This document shows positions 34,303 to 43,766 of a stretch of DNA of 64,000 nt, piece after piece; the first letter of the stretch is position 1, and every line of letters begins with the position of its first letter. Below the pieces are notes generated by a model. The model saw nothing but the letters and a program-made list of their open reading frames with translations, ran no database searches and was not told the origin of the DNA. The translations under genes and the position numbers were made by a program. The DNA is from Pseudomonas aylmerensis. GTDB taxonomy: Bacteria > Pseudomonadota > Gammaproteobacteria > Pseudomonadales > Pseudomonadaceae. The stretch covers positions 101,838-165,837 of the forward strand of contig NZ_MAUE01000023.1 of NCBI RefSeq assembly GCF_001702265.1, in the 5' to 3' direction.

Positions 34303-35946
34303 ATGACAATCAGTCCTTTTGCGGGCAAGCCGGCGCCAGCCCAGTTGCTGGTGGATATCCCGCGACTGGTCACGGCCTACTACACCGGCCAGCCTGATGC
34401 AGCAATCTCCACCCAGCGCGTGGCCTTTGGTACCTCCGGGCACCGGGGCTGCTCGTTCGACCTGAGCTTCAACGAATGGCATGTGCTCGCCATCAGCCAG
34501 GCCATCTGCCTGTATCGCGAAGCCCAGGGCATTAACGGCCCGCTGTTTGTCGGCCTGGATACTCACGCACTGTCGACGCCAGCCGGCGCCAGTGCGCTGG
34601 AAGTGCTGGCCGCCAACGGCGTGCACGTGATGCTGGCCGAAGGTGATGAATACACACCAACGCCGGCGATTTCCCACGCCATCATCTGCTACAACCGCGG
34701 TCGTACCAGCGGCCTGGCCGACGGCATCGTGATCACGCCGTCACACAACCCGCCGCAAAGCGGCGGCTACAAGTACAACCCGCCCAATGGTGGCCCGGCT
34801 GATACCCACGTCACCAAGTGGATCGAAGCCAAGGCCAACGAACTGCTGGCGAACAAGCTGGCTGGCGTCAAGCGCATCACCCACGCGCAGGCCCTCAAGG
34901 CGGACACCACCCATCGCCATGACTACCTCAATAGCTACGTGGCGGACCTGGTCAATGTGATCGACATGGACGCCATCCGCAGCGCCGGCCTGCGCCTGGG
35001 CGTGGACCCGCTGGGCGGAGCAGGGGTGCGCTACTGGTCGGCGATTGCCGAGCATTACCGCCTGAACCTGGACGTGGTGAACACCGAAGTCGATTCGACG
35101 TTCCGCTTCATGAGCGTCGACTGGGATGGCCAGATCCGCATGGACCCGTCCTCCAGCTACGCCATGCAAGGCCTGATCGGCCTCAAGGAGCGCTTCGACG
35201 TTGCCTTCGCCTGCGACCCGGACCACGACCGCCACGGCATCGTGACCCCGTCCGGCGGCCTGTTGGCGCCCAACAACTACCTCGCGGTGTCGATCGACTA
35301 CCTGTTCCAGAACCGTCCCGACTGGCGTGCCGACGCGGCCGTGGGCAAGACCGTGGTCAGCAGCGGCCTGATTGACCGCGTGGCCGCCCGCATCGGTCGG
35401 CGCCTGTACGAAGTGCCGGTGGGCTTCAAGTGGTTCGCCGATGGGCTGTTCGAGGGTTCGCTGGGCTTTGGCGGTGAAGAAAGCGCCGGTGCCTCGTTCC
35501 TGCGCAAGGACGGCACGGTGTGGAGCACCGACAAGGACGGTTTGATCCCGGCGCTGCTGGCGGCAGAAATGACCTCGCGCAAAGGCCAGGACCCGAGCCA
35601 GATCTACCGTGGCTTGACGGATGCGCTGGGCGAACCCTTTGCCATTCGCGTCGACGCCAAGGCGACGCCGGCGCAAAAGGCCCTGTTGGGCAAGCTGTCG
35701 CCGGAGCAGGTGACCTCCACCGAACTGGCCGGCGAAAGCATCAAGCAGATCCTCAGCCATGCGCCGGGCAACAACCAGGCGATTGGCGGCTTGAAAGTGA
35801 TGACCGAAAACGGCTGGTTCGCCGCGCGTCCGTCCGGCACCGAGGACATCTACAAGATCTACGCCGAGAGCTTTATCGGCGAAGATCACCTCAAGCAGCT
35901 GGTAGAAGAGGCACAAGTGCTGGTTGACGGCGCCATCAGCGAATAA
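34303..35946 (+). CDS. pgm: Phosphoglucomutase (alpha-D-glucose phosphate-specific)
   Basis: 547 aa, interconverting glucose-1-phosphate and glucose-6-phosphate for trehalose, glycogen and surface-sugar synthesis. The phosphoserine loop is TPSHNPPQSGGYKYNP (Ser near residue 147), the metal-binding loop is CDPDHDRHG, and the sugar-binding loop is GGEESAGASFL. The phosphate-binding RPSGTEDIYKIYAES is near the end. All four domains are complete. A TTCCGAGG leader precedes the ATG. It is followed by a REP pair and a convergent pirin gene. Confidence 0.95.
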   Translation: MTISPFAGKPAPAQLLVDIPRLVTAYYTGQPDAAISTQRVAFGTSGHRGCSFDLSFNEWHVLAISQAICLYREAQGINGPLFVGLDTHALSTPAGASALEVLAANGVHVMLAEGDEYTPTPAISHAIICYNRGRTSGLADGIVITPSHNPPQSGGYKYNPPNGGPADTHVTKWIEAKANELLANKLAGVKRITHAQALKADTTHRHDYLNSYVADLVNVIDMDAIRSAGLRLGVDPLGGAGVRYWSAIAEHYRLNLDVVNTEVDSTFRFMSVDWDGQIRMDPSSSYAMQGLIGLKERFDVAFACDPDHDRHGIVTPSGGLLAPNNYLAVSIDYLFQNRPDWRADAAVGKTVVSSGLIDRVAARIGRRLYEVPVGFKWFADGLFEGSLGFGGEESAGASFLRKDGTVWSTDKDGLIPALLAAEMTSRKGQDPSQIYRGLTDALGEPFAIRVDAKATPAQKALLGKLSPEQVTSTELAGESIKQILSHAPGNNQAIGGLKVMTENGWFAARPSGTEDIYKIYAESFIGEDHLKQLVEEAQVLVDGAISE

Positions 35947-35956
35947 CCCGCTGAAG

Positions 35957-36008
35957 GCGCCGGCCTGCCGGCGATAGCGCTCGCAAGACCGCCATCGCCG
36001 GCAAGCCA
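35957..36008. repeat. Inverted REP pair between pgm and the pirin gene
   Basis: A GCCGGCCTGCCGGCGAT block is followed about 15 nt later by an inverse ATCGCCGGCAAGCC block. This is the layout of a Pseudomonas REPIN, in the gap between convergent genes where such elements usually lie. Confidence 0.65.
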
Positions 36009-36012
36009 CGGC

Positions 36013-36708
36013 TCAAGCGAGGTCGACCAATACGATCTCGCTGTCTTCAATTGCCGTCACGTGCAACACCTGCTCATCTTCCACGGCAACCCCGTCTCGC
36101 GCTTGCGCACGCAAGCCATTGACTTCAATCACGCCCGTCGCCGGCACCAGATACGCCCGACGCCCTTGGTCCAGGCGGTATTGCGCAGTTTCCCCAGCCT
36201 TCAGATTGGCCGCTACCAGGCGTGCATCGGCGCGAATGCGCAGGCTTTCGCTGTCTCCGGCCTTGCCGCTGGCCAGTGTGACAAAGCCTTCTCGATCACC
36301 CTTGGGGAACGGCTTGGCGCCCCACGACGGCGGCAAACCGGCCTCGTTCGGGATAATCCAGATCTGGAAGATCTTGGTGGGTGTCGCTTCCAGGTTGTAT
36401 TCGCTGTGGGCGATGCCGGTGCCGGCACTCATCACCTGTACGTCACCGGCCTCGGTGCGGCCTTTGTTGCCCAGGTTGTCGGCGTGGCTGATGGCGCCTT
36501 CACGCACATAAGTGATGATTTCCATGTCCCGGTGCGGGTGCTGCGGGAAGCCGGTGCCAGGGGCGATGATGTCGTCGTTCCACACCCGCAGGTTGCCCCA
36601 GTGCATGCGTTTGGGATCATGGTATTCAGCAAATGAAAAATGATGATGGGCATCGAGCCAGCCGTGGTGGGCGCCGCCCAAGGTGGTAAAAGGTCGAAGT
36701 TCAAGCAT
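36013..36708 (-). CDS. Pirin-family protein (YhhW/quercetinase-like)
   Basis: 231 aa bicupin. The metal-binding His and Glu are in PHRDMEIITYV and in GTGIAHSEYN, with the pirin opening HHGWLDAHHHFSFAEYHDP. In E. coli the relative YhhW oxidises quercetin in vitro; the true substrate is uncertain. The ATG at 36708 has GGAG about 8 nt upstream. Divergent from the helicase gene and convergent with pgm. Confidence 0.9.
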   Translation of the reverse strand: MLELRPFTTLGGAHHGWLDAHHHFSFAEYHDPKRMHWGNLRVWNDDIIAPGTGFPQHPHRDMEIITYVREGAISHADNLGNKGRTEAGDVQVMSAGTGIAHSEYNLEATPTKIFQIWIIPNEAGLPPSWGAKPFPKGDREGFVTLASGKAGDSESLRIRADARLVAANLKAGETAQYRLDQGRRAYLVPATGVIEVNGLRAQARDGVAVEDEQVLHVTAIEDSEIVLVDLA

Positions 36709-36926
36709 GATCGTCTCCTGTTGATGGCGCCTATGATCCAGCAGGGCATAATCGATAAAAAGCGTAAAAAATGCCTGATTCCTATCAATCGATTAGATTG
36801 GTAGCCGGCGCTTGTACTTTCAGTTCATCGCCTAACTGCATGACGGCAAAGCAATTGGTGGAACTGAACGGCAATTCCGGCGACCATGGCGAACTTGTTG
36901 AAACTCAGCTCATCGCAGGAGTCCGC

Positions 36927-39380
36927 GTGCCGCAACACAAGCCTGATCTGCCCCCTGAACTGCGCCCCCTGGCAGAAATGCCCCTGTTGAAACGCCTCGC
37001 CGCTCGCCTGTTTGGCCATGGCCTGACCCGGTTGCGTGCCCAGCACCGGTTTTCCTGGTTGCACGGCCAGGCCGATGGTTTTCGCAGCGGCCATGAAGCA
37101 GGGGTGGAGTACGGCTATCGCGAGGGCAAGGCGGACGGCCTTGAAGAAGGCCGCCAAGTCCTGCTGATCCGCGACTTCCGCCCGGACGAGCACCGTGCGC
37201 CGGGCGTGGATGACAGCCTGTTCGACGATTGGCGCCTGCCGCTCACGGCCGATATCAAGAAGCGTATCAAGGCTGACGTTGCCCGACTCCTGCCGGCCCA
37301 TGCCCAACCGAGCGCGGCGCAATGGAAGATGATCTTCAGCGATACGCCATCAACCTCGGTGATTGCCGGCGCCGGCGCGGGCAAATCGACCTCGCTGGTG
37401 CTGCGGATTCTGCTGCTCACCCATTACCTGGGCTTTGAACTCAGCTCGATGACCGTCGTGACGTTCACCCGCGAGTCGCGCAAAGACTTCATCAACAAGC
37501 TCATGGAAATCCTCAACCTCTGGGGCCAACCCCTTGGTTTTAAAGAAGCCCAGGCCGTGGTGCGCACCTTTCATTCGCGCATCCTGCCGATGGTGCGCAG
37601 CCTGCCGGGCTTTGAGCGCCTGCAGGCGTTCGAGAACCTCAGCGCGGGTTTCGAAGAGGCTGACAGCAACCCGTTCGACCTGCGTATCGGTGATGCCCAG
37701 CGCCAGCAGATGAATGCCTGCTATCACCAGTTGCATGGCCGCCACGCGCGATTTCGCGAGCTGATGACACCGCTGGCCCGACAAGGCCTGCAACTCAAGG
37801 AGTTGGAGCGCGACCATCCGGATGTGCAGAAGCGCATGGCAGTGACCGAACTGGCTGCCAAGCGTGATGAAGAGCTCTGTGATGTGATCGAGGACCTGTG
37901 GTTCCGTGCCGGCGCGTGGCCGATCAAGGGCATTGAGCCCAGCCGCCAGACCTTCGAAATCAATGGTGCGCAGTTTCACTGCCATGGCTATATCCCGGAG
38001 CTGGATGCCTGGGTAGTGCTGGGCTTCGACTCGCGGGAGAACGCGCAGATCAGCCGGCCGAATGCAAAACTGTCGGTGCGTGCAGAGTGGGCGGTAAAGC
38101 GCACCCTGTTTCAAGCTTTCTGTCATAAGCCATTGATATGGTTGGATAGTTACGATTCGTCCAAGCGCCTTTTGAGCAGCCTCGCCGGTGACGCCAGTGC
38201 CGGGCCCGGCTTTGATTACAAGGTCAAGGGTGAGCTGGCCTCGGCGCCGTTGCTGGACAGCTTTGTCATGGCGGCGGGGTTTATCGAGAACCTGGGGCTC
38301 GACGTGCCGACCGCCGTCGGCAACATGAGCTTTGCCAAGGACGATCCCGATCGCTTCTTCTTCGAGGCCCTGAGCATTTTCTGGAAAGCCCTGGAAGACC
38401 ATCTGCTCGATCAATCCCCGCCGATCATGACCTACAACCGGATGTTTTCGCTGTTCGGCGAAAATACCCCGGAAAACCTCAAGCTGCTCAGTGATCCGCT
38501 GTTGCGCCCGATGTCGCACCTGATGATCGACGAGTTCCAGGATGTGTCGCCGCAGATCGTCTCGTGGATCCGCGCCAGCCTGCGCGAGATCCGCAGTCGC
38601 GGCCCGGCGATGCATGTCGGGCGGGGGGCGCAACGCTCGTCGTTGTTGTGCGTGGGCGATGACTGGCAGTCGATCTACGGCTGGCGCGGCAGTTCGCCGA
38701 AGTACTTCATGGCATTCAACCAGGAGTTCCCGTCGCCGAGTACCACGCGGGTGATGCTGGGTGAGAACTACCGCAGCCATCAGCACATCATTGATGCTGC
38801 CGAACACATTGTGCGGGCCGCACCGGCGATCCCTGGCAAGAAAGCCAAGGCGGCTGGCACACCCAAGGCGTTGGTGCCGGTCACCGTACTCGAACGTGAC
38901 GACGCCGCCTTAGGTCGCAAGCTGCTGGAGCACTATCAGCAGGGCGATTCAGTATTGATGTTGTATCGAAAAAGCAGCGATAAACTATTGATTCAAGAGC
39001 ATATTCAGTCTGTAATTAATGTGGATTCTAGTTTGCCAATCCAGGCGCGCCGGTTGAAACAGCTGACCTATCACAGCGCCAAGGGCCTGCAGGCGGATGC
39101 GGTCTTCCTGCTGGGAGATTGCCAGCACGTAACCAGCTCGCCCTACAAGAACCAGGTCTATCGCATGGCGGGCCTGGGCAAGGACGGTGACAGCGAGCCC
39201 TATGACACAGCGCAAAAGGACGAAGTGCTGCGCCTGGCTTATGTCGGTATTACCCGAGCGGTGAGCCACTGCTATTGGTATGTGGAGAAACCGGAAGGTC
39301 CGGCAGTGAATGTGCCGAAAGCCTCGGAGCGGGTGGATGGCAGGAAAGCATTCTTCGACGACCAACGAATCCTTGTGTAG
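36927..39380 (+). CDS. UvrD/Rep-type superfamily 1 helicase
   Basis: 817 aa ATP-driven 3'-5' DNA helicase. Walker A is VIAGAGAGKST (about residue 146), motif II is LMIDEFQDVSP, motif III is CVGDDWQSIYGWRG, motif IV GENYRSHQHI, motif V TYHSAKGLQADAV and motif VI LAYVGITRA. The N-terminal 140 residues (FGHGLTRLRAQHRFSWLHGQ) are not a known domain. I start at the GTG at 36927, which has AGGAG 5 nt upstream; ATGs at 36771 and 36840 lie further out without good ribosome sites. Its TAG falls inside a REP-like sequence. A housekeeping repair or replication role is most likely. Confidence 0.88.
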   Translation: MPQHKPDLPPELRPLAEMPLLKRLAARLFGHGLTRLRAQHRFSWLHGQADGFRSGHEAGVEYGYREGKADGLEEGRQVLLIRDFRPDEHRAPGVDDSLFDDWRLPLTADIKKRIKADVARLLPAHAQPSAAQWKMIFSDTPSTSVIAGAGAGKSTSLVLRILLLTHYLGFELSSMTVVTFTRESRKDFINKLMEILNLWGQPLGFKEAQAVVRTFHSRILPMVRSLPGFERLQAFENLSAGFEEADSNPFDLRIGDAQRQQMNACYHQLHGRHARFRELMTPLARQGLQLKELERDHPDVQKRMAVTELAAKRDEELCDVIEDLWFRAGAWPIKGIEPSRQTFEINGAQFHCHGYIPELDAWVVLGFDSRENAQISRPNAKLSVRAEWAVKRTLFQAFCHKPLIWLDSYDSSKRLLSSLAGDASAGPGFDYKVKGELASAPLLDSFVMAAGFIENLGLDVPTAVGNMSFAKDDPDRFFFEALSIFWKALEDHLLDQSPPIMTYNRMFSLFGENTPENLKLLSDPLLRPMSHLMIDEFQDVSPQIVSWIRASLREIRSRGPAMHVGRGAQRSSLLCVGDDWQSIYGWRGSSPKYFMAFNQEFPSPSTTRVMLGENYRSHQHIIDAAEHIVRAAPAIPGKKAKAAGTPKALVPVTVLERDDAALGRKLLEHYQQGDSVLMLYRKSSDKLLIQEHIQSVINVDSSLPIQARRLKQLTYHSAKGLQADAVFLLGDCQHVTSSPYKNQVYRMAGLGKDGDSEPYDTAQKDEVLRLAYVGITRAVSHCYWYVEKPEGPAVNVPKASERVDGRKAFFDDQRILV

Positions 39381-39400
39381 GGGCCGGCTTGACGGCGATG
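39377..39400 (+). repeat. Degenerate REP element at the helicase stop codon
   Basis: GTAGGGGCCGGCTTGACGGC and the following GATG resemble the P. fluorescens REP head in which the centre reads GCCGGCTTGCCGGCGAT. The helicase TAG (39378-39380) lies in its first bases. Confidence 0.5.
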
Positions 39401-39440
39401 CCTACCCAGATCGTTGACCCATTGTTTGATGGATGAGCTG

Positions 39441-39695
39441 TCAGGCCCGCAACGACAGCGGCGGCACGAATGACTCGAGTTCATCCTCCACCGCCTCGAT
39501 GATGCGCTCCACGTCGGCGGCGTTCATCACCGTGGCACACGGGATGCCGGCAATGGCGATCAAGGTTTCGCCGCTGACACGGTCGAACAGGCGGGCGATC
39601 ATACTGCCGGGCGCGTCCATGCTCGCCTCGAAGCCCATCGGATGAAAATGCCAGCGCATCAGCTGGCAGGCGTTGGGGAACGTCACTTTGTTCAT
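39441..39695 (-). CDS. DUF1652-family small protein
   Basis: 84 aa. The family pattern is plain: RWHFHPMGFEASMDAPGSMI, then ARLFDRVSGETLIAIAGIPC and ADVERIIEAVEDEL. This is a Pseudomonas-restricted protein of unknown function, likely cytoplasmic. The ATG at 39695 is preferred because AAGGTGG lies upstream; an ATG at 39713 is in frame too. Confidence 0.8.
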   Translation of the reverse strand: MNKVTFPNACQLMRWHFHPMGFEASMDAPGSMIARLFDRVSGETLIAIAGIPCATVMNAADVERIIEAVEDELESFVPPLSLRA

Positions 39696-39970
39696 ATTGC
39701 CCACCTTGTACATTGAGCGCTTCCTTTAGCTCGCGGCAGGGAGCCATGACCTTCACTGGTCGTGGCGTCGGAGAACTTCAAAATAGCATTCGTTCGCAAG
39801 CCCAAGGAGACTTTTTTAGCCCCGTTCGGCGGTTGTTTTCGATTCGTTTGATATGGATCACGGCTTACAAGAAATTAGGCAAAAGGCCATTAGTCAGAAG
39901 TTGCCACCGTCCATTGAACGCACCGCGAAAATTCGGCAATCTCCAGGGTTTACCCGCCGCAGAGCTCTTC

Positions 39971-40780
39971 ATGCCCGACCTCAGCCCCGACGATGACAGC
40001 CAGTGTTCCCACGCCACGCGTGAACTGGTGCTGCGCCACCACCTGTGCTGGCGGCATCGGGACCTGGACGGGGTGATGTCCTATTACCACGCGGATATCC
40101 AGTACCACGACTTCTTCCAGAACCGCGTGGTCGGCTATGCCGAGTTGCGTGAGTACCTGCAGGCCAGCATGCCCCGCGAAGCGGACGAGGCGATTGAACA
40201 CTCCGATCGCATTCGCGCCGATGGCGACACCGCGTTTATCCAGTACCGCATCACGCTGCGGGGCAGCCAGGGCCTGGTGTCGTTTCGTACCAGCGAGGCC
40301 ATCACGGTGCGGGACGGGTTGATCTGGCGGGTCAATGAATACGCGTCGCTGGTGCATGAACAGCCGACGCAGGCGACGCGACCCACGGTCAGCCGCCTGG
40401 GCCTGTCGCCCCAGCAATTGGGGCACATGGCCAATGACCTGCAGCAATACTTCGAGCGCAAGCAACCCTACCTGGACCCGGAGCTGGACCTGCAGCGGGT
40501 TGCCAAGGAGTGTGGCTACAGCCGCAATCAGATTTCCTACCTGCTGAACCAGGTGCTGGGGCAAAGCTTCTACCGCTACGTCAACCAGGCGCGGCTCCAG
40601 CATTTGCTCGCAGCCCTGGACAGCGCGGTGCCGCCGATCAAGGTCGATGACCTGGCGTTTGCGGCCGGTTTCAATTCGCTGTCGGCGTTCTACAGCGCGT
40701 TTCGCCAGCACACCGGCCAATCGCCCAAGGCCTACGTCAAACAAATTTCCCTGCGTGCACGCGCGCAAGACAGCCAATAA
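39971..40780 (+). CDS. SnoaL-like domain fused to an AraC-type DNA-binding domain
   Basis: 269 aa. Residues 10-125 have the NTF2/SnoaL-like fold pattern (HHLCWRHRDLDGVMSYYHAD, then a conical barrel with VVGYAELREYL and WRVNEYASLVH). Residues 155-265 are an AraC pair of helix-turn-helices (ELDLQRVAKECGYSRNQISY, VDDLAFAAGFNSLSAFYSAF). The SnoaL-like pocket probably binds the effector, an uncommon sensor for this family. It stands just before the amine-oxidase/cupin/binding-protein set and may control it. An open frame upstream to 39713 has no start signal. Confidence 0.82.
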   Translation: MPDLSPDDDSQCSHATRELVLRHHLCWRHRDLDGVMSYYHADIQYHDFFQNRVVGYAELREYLQASMPREADEAIEHSDRIRADGDTAFIQYRITLRGSQGLVSFRTSEAITVRDGLIWRVNEYASLVHEQPTQATRPTVSRLGLSPQQLGHMANDLQQYFERKQPYLDPELDLQRVAKECGYSRNQISYLLNQVLGQSFYRYVNQARLQHLLAALDSAVPPIKVDDLAFAAGFNSLSAFYSAFRQHTGQSPKAYVKQISLRARAQDSQ

Positions 40781-40829
40781 CGCCGCGCTCTAGGATCCAG
40801 CCTATCGAAACGAGGTAGGGGAGCTTGGC

Positions 40830-42236
40830 ATGCCGGCATGGCGCAATATCAGTTTATGGATGGACCAGCTGGACGACCCGCTGACCGCGCGGGCCTCCCT
40901 TGAGCATGACCTGGACGTCAATGTCGCCATTATCGGCGCCGGTTACACCGGCCTGTGGACCGCCTATTACCTGAAACGCCAGGCGCCTGAACTGAAAATC
41001 GCGATCATCGAGGCGCAAACCGCCGGCTTCGGTGCCTCCGGCCGCAACGGCGGCTGGCTGATGGGCAACCTGCTGGGTGAAGACCGCCTGCTGGCGGGCC
41101 TCGCGCCCGAACAACGTCGCGCCTCGTTTGACCTGTTGCACGCCATCCCCGACGAAGTGGCGCAGGTGCTGGCCCATGAAGGCATCGACTGCGACTACCG
41201 CAAGGGCGGCGCGTTGTACTGTGCCGCGCGCTACCCCGAGCAGGAAGGCAGCCTGCGCCGCTACCTGGATAAATTGCATGCCCAGGGCCTGACGGAGGCC
41301 GACTATCGCTGGCTCGGCCCGCAGCAATTGGCCGAGCAGATTCGCATCGCCAAGCCCTATGGCGGTATTTATGCACCGCATGTCGCCACGATCAACCCGG
41401 CCAAGCTGGTGCGCGGCCTTGCGCGGGTAGTGGAGCGCATGGGTGTCGCGATCTACGAAAACAGCCCGGTCACCCACTGGCAGTCCGGTAGCCTGCGCAC
41501 CGCCAAGGCCAGTGTGCGCGCCGCCTGGGTGGTGCCGGCTGTGGAGGGGTATGCCACGACGTTGCCGCCTTTGGGCCAGTACCAATTGCCGGTACAGAGC
41601 CTGATCGTTGCCACCGAGCCGCTGCCTGCCAGCACCTGGGATCAAATCGGCCTGAACCATGGCCAGGCATTTGGTGAGAGCAGCCGCCAGGTCACTTATG
41701 GCCAGCGTTCGGCGGACAACCGCCTGGTGTTCGGCGCCCGTGGCGGTTATCAGTTCGCCGGCAAGTTGCGGCACAACTTCGATTTGACCGACAGCGAGGT
41801 CGAGCTGCGTCGCTACCTGTTCGGCGAACTCTTCCCACAGCTCAAGAACGTGCGGATCACCCACTCCTGGGGCGGCAACCTCGGCATGTCGCGCCGGTTC
41901 CGCCCGCACATGCTCTGTGATCACAAGACCGGCATCGCGCTGTCCGGCGGCTATGGCGGGGAGGGCGTCGGTGCGACGAACCTGGGCGGCCGCACCTTGG
42001 CCGACTTGATCCTGGGCCGCGACACGCCGCTGGTCCAGCAACCCTGGGTGATCCGCGAGCGCGGCCTGGACGCGCTCAAGGCCTGGGAACCGGAACCCTG
42101 CCGCTGGCTGGGGTACAACGCGATCATTCGCAGTTTTGTCCATGAAGACCAGGTGTTGGCCAACCCCAACACCGCGCCCTGGCGCCGCAAGCTGGCGACC
42201 GGCATGGCCGAGTTCATGGAAGGTTTCATGCACTAA
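40830..42236 (+). CDS. FAD-dependent amine oxidoreductase (PuuB/DAO type)
   Basis: 468 aa. The FAD-binding Rossmann motif is VAIIGAGYTGLWTAYYL at residues 31-47, then the family sequence GFGASGRNGGWLMGNL. It belongs to the DAO/gamma-glutamylputrescine oxidase group, which oxidises secondary or modified amines. The next genes, a cupin and a polyamine-binding protein, point to polyamine breakdown. There is no signal peptide. GAGGTAGGGGAG lies before the ATG. Confidence 0.88.
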   Translation: MPAWRNISLWMDQLDDPLTARASLEHDLDVNVAIIGAGYTGLWTAYYLKRQAPELKIAIIEAQTAGFGASGRNGGWLMGNLLGEDRLLAGLAPEQRRASFDLLHAIPDEVAQVLAHEGIDCDYRKGGALYCAARYPEQEGSLRRYLDKLHAQGLTEADYRWLGPQQLAEQIRIAKPYGGIYAPHVATINPAKLVRGLARVVERMGVAIYENSPVTHWQSGSLRTAKASVRAAWVVPAVEGYATTLPPLGQYQLPVQSLIVATEPLPASTWDQIGLNHGQAFGESSRQVTYGQRSADNRLVFGARGGYQFAGKLRHNFDLTDSEVELRRYLFGELFPQLKNVRITHSWGGNLGMSRRFRPHMLCDHKTGIALSGGYGGEGVGATNLGGRTLADLILGRDTPLVQQPWVIRERGLDALKAWEPEPCRWLGYNAIIRSFVHEDQVLANPNTAPWRRKLATGMAEFMEGFMH

Positions 42237-42262
42237 GTCGTTTCACTCACACGGGAAAACCC

Positions 42263-42604
42263 ATGAGCATCACTCAATTCAAAGACACGCTGAATGCCCA
42301 CTTGCCCGACGCATCACCGGTGGCCGTGCCGTTGGGCGAGCCCATCGCCGTGGCGTCGACCCTGAGCGTGGAGCGCAACGACGGCGTCGAAACCGGCATC
42401 TGGGCGTGCACGCCGGGCCGCTGGCGTCGGCAGATCAAATCCCAGGAGTTTTGCCACTTTATCCAGGGTCGCTGCACCTTCACCCCGGACCACGGAGAAA
42501 CCATTCACATAGAAGCCGGCGACGCACTGATGTTGCCAGCCAACAGCACCGGTATCTGGGATATCCAGGAAACCGTGCGCAAGACCTACGTATTGATTCT
42601 GTAA
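42263..42604 (+). CDS. Cupin-domain (DUF861/EutQ-like) protein
   Basis: 113 aa single cupin. The motifs KSQEFCHFIQGRCTFTPDHG and EAGDALMLPANSTGIWDI are the two cupin boxes in DUF861 form. The metal ligands are reduced compared with classic cupins. It lies between the amine oxidase and the polyamine-binding protein; in other genomes this type sits in polyamine-catabolic clusters, where its role is unclear. Confidence 0.85.
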   Translation: MSITQFKDTLNAHLPDASPVAVPLGEPIAVASTLSVERNDGVETGIWACTPGRWRRQIKSQEFCHFIQGRCTFTPDHGETIHIEAGDALMLPANSTGIWDIQETVRKTYVLIL

Positions 42605-42664
42605 CGCTTTGATCCTTGATCGCCTGCCATAAAAACAGCCCTAAAACCGCCAGGAAATCGAACC

Positions 42665-43744
42665 ATGAAAGCCATTGCCCTGTTGCCCTTGATGTTGGTG
42701 GCCTCTATCAGCCAGGCCGCCGAGACGGTGAAAATCTACAACTGGTCGGACTACATCGCGCCGGACACCACCAAGAACTTCCAGAAAGAAACCGGCATCG
42801 GTTTTACCTACGACGTCTACGACAGCAACGAAACCCTGGATGGCAAGTTGATGACCGGTAAATCCGGCTACGACGTGGTGTTTCCGTCCAACCACTTCAT
42901 GGCCCGCCAGATCCAGGGCGGCGCGCTGAAGAAGCTCGACAAGAGCCAGTTGCCGAACTGGAAGAACCTCAACCCGGTGCTGCTCAAGGCCCTGGAAAAC
43001 AACGACCCGGGCAATGCCCACGGCTTCCCGTACCTGTGGGGCAGTACCGGCATCGGCTACAACATCGACAAGGTCAAGGCGGTGCTGGGCGATAACGCGC
43101 CAGTGGATTCCTGGGACTTGATCTTCAAGCCCGAGAACATGGCCAAGTTGCAGAAGTGCGGGGTGGCGATCCTCGATAACGGCCCGGAATTGTTGCCCGC
43201 CGCGCTGAATTACCTGGGCTTGCCGCACCACAGCAAGAAGGCCGAAGACTACAAGAAAGCCGAAGACCTGCTGATGAAAGTGCGGCCTTACGTGGCGTAC
43301 TTCCACTCCTCGAAGTACACCGCTGACCTGGCCAATGGCGATATCTGCGTGGCCGTCGGTTTCTCCGGCGACATCCTGCAAGCCGAAAGCCGCGCCAAGG
43401 AAGCCAAGAACGGCGTGAACATCGGCTACAACATTCCCAAGGAAGGCGCCGCCATCTGGTTCGACATGGTCGCCATGCCCGCCGATGCGCCCGACGAAAA
43501 AGCCGGCTATGCGTTCATGAACTACCTGTTGCGCCCGGAAGTGATGGCCAGCATCACCAACTACGTGCACTACGCCAACGGCAACCAGGCCGCCGACAGC
43601 CTGGTGGACCCGGCGATCAAGGCCGACACCAAGGTCTACCCGAGCCCCGAGATGATGGGCAAGCTGTTCGCGCTGGAAGCCATGCCGCTGAACATCGACC
43701 GGATTCGGACGCGGGTGTGGAACACCATTCGTACCGGGCGCTGA
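42665..43744 (+). CDS. Polyamine ABC-transporter periplasmic binding protein (PotF/SpuD-like)
   Basis: 359 aa. A signal peptide (MKAIALLPLMLVASISQAAE) precedes the PotF hallmark VKIYNWSDYIAPDT. Further matches are YDVVFPSNHFMARQ, YLWGSTGIGYNIDKVK and IWFDMVAMPADAPD. It binds putrescine or a related polyamine in the periplasm and hands it to an ABC importer. No PotGHI-type permease or ATPase follows, so the rest of the transporter is elsewhere or this protein shares one. It is followed by a REP-rich gap. Confidence 0.92.
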   Translation: MKAIALLPLMLVASISQAAETVKIYNWSDYIAPDTTKNFQKETGIGFTYDVYDSNETLDGKLMTGKSGYDVVFPSNHFMARQIQGGALKKLDKSQLPNWKNLNPVLLKALENNDPGNAHGFPYLWGSTGIGYNIDKVKAVLGDNAPVDSWDLIFKPENMAKLQKCGVAILDNGPELLPAALNYLGLPHHSKKAEDYKKAEDLLMKVRPYVAYFHSSKYTADLANGDICVAVGFSGDILQAESRAKEAKNGVNIGYNIPKEGAAIWFDMVAMPADAPDEKAGYAFMNYLLRPEVMASITNYVHYANGNQAADSLVDPAIKADTKVYPSPEMMGKLFALEAMPLNIDRIRTRVWNTIRTGR

Positions 43745-43766
43745 AGATAGGGGGTGGAGTGGCTAC

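Noticed and set aside
36771..36926. Longer N-terminus for the UvrD-type helicase
   Set aside because: The ATGs at 36771 and 36840 lack a ribosome site, whereas the GTG at 36927 has AGGAG at 5 nt. Not fully excluded.
37350..38807. 485-codon open frame opposite the helicase
   Set aside because: The plus strand carries all the SF1 helicase motifs through this stretch.
36927..39380. UvrD-type helicase as part of an anti-phage system
   Set aside because: No partner nuclease, no other defence genes and ordinary neighbours (pirin, DUF1652).
40854..42233. 459-codon open frame opposite the amine oxidase
   Set aside because: The FAD motifs are on the plus strand and the antisense frame has no recognisable domain.
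42616..42861. 81-codon frame overlapping the start of the polyamine-binding protein
   Set aside because: Out of frame with a gene that has a clear signal peptide and PotF motifs.
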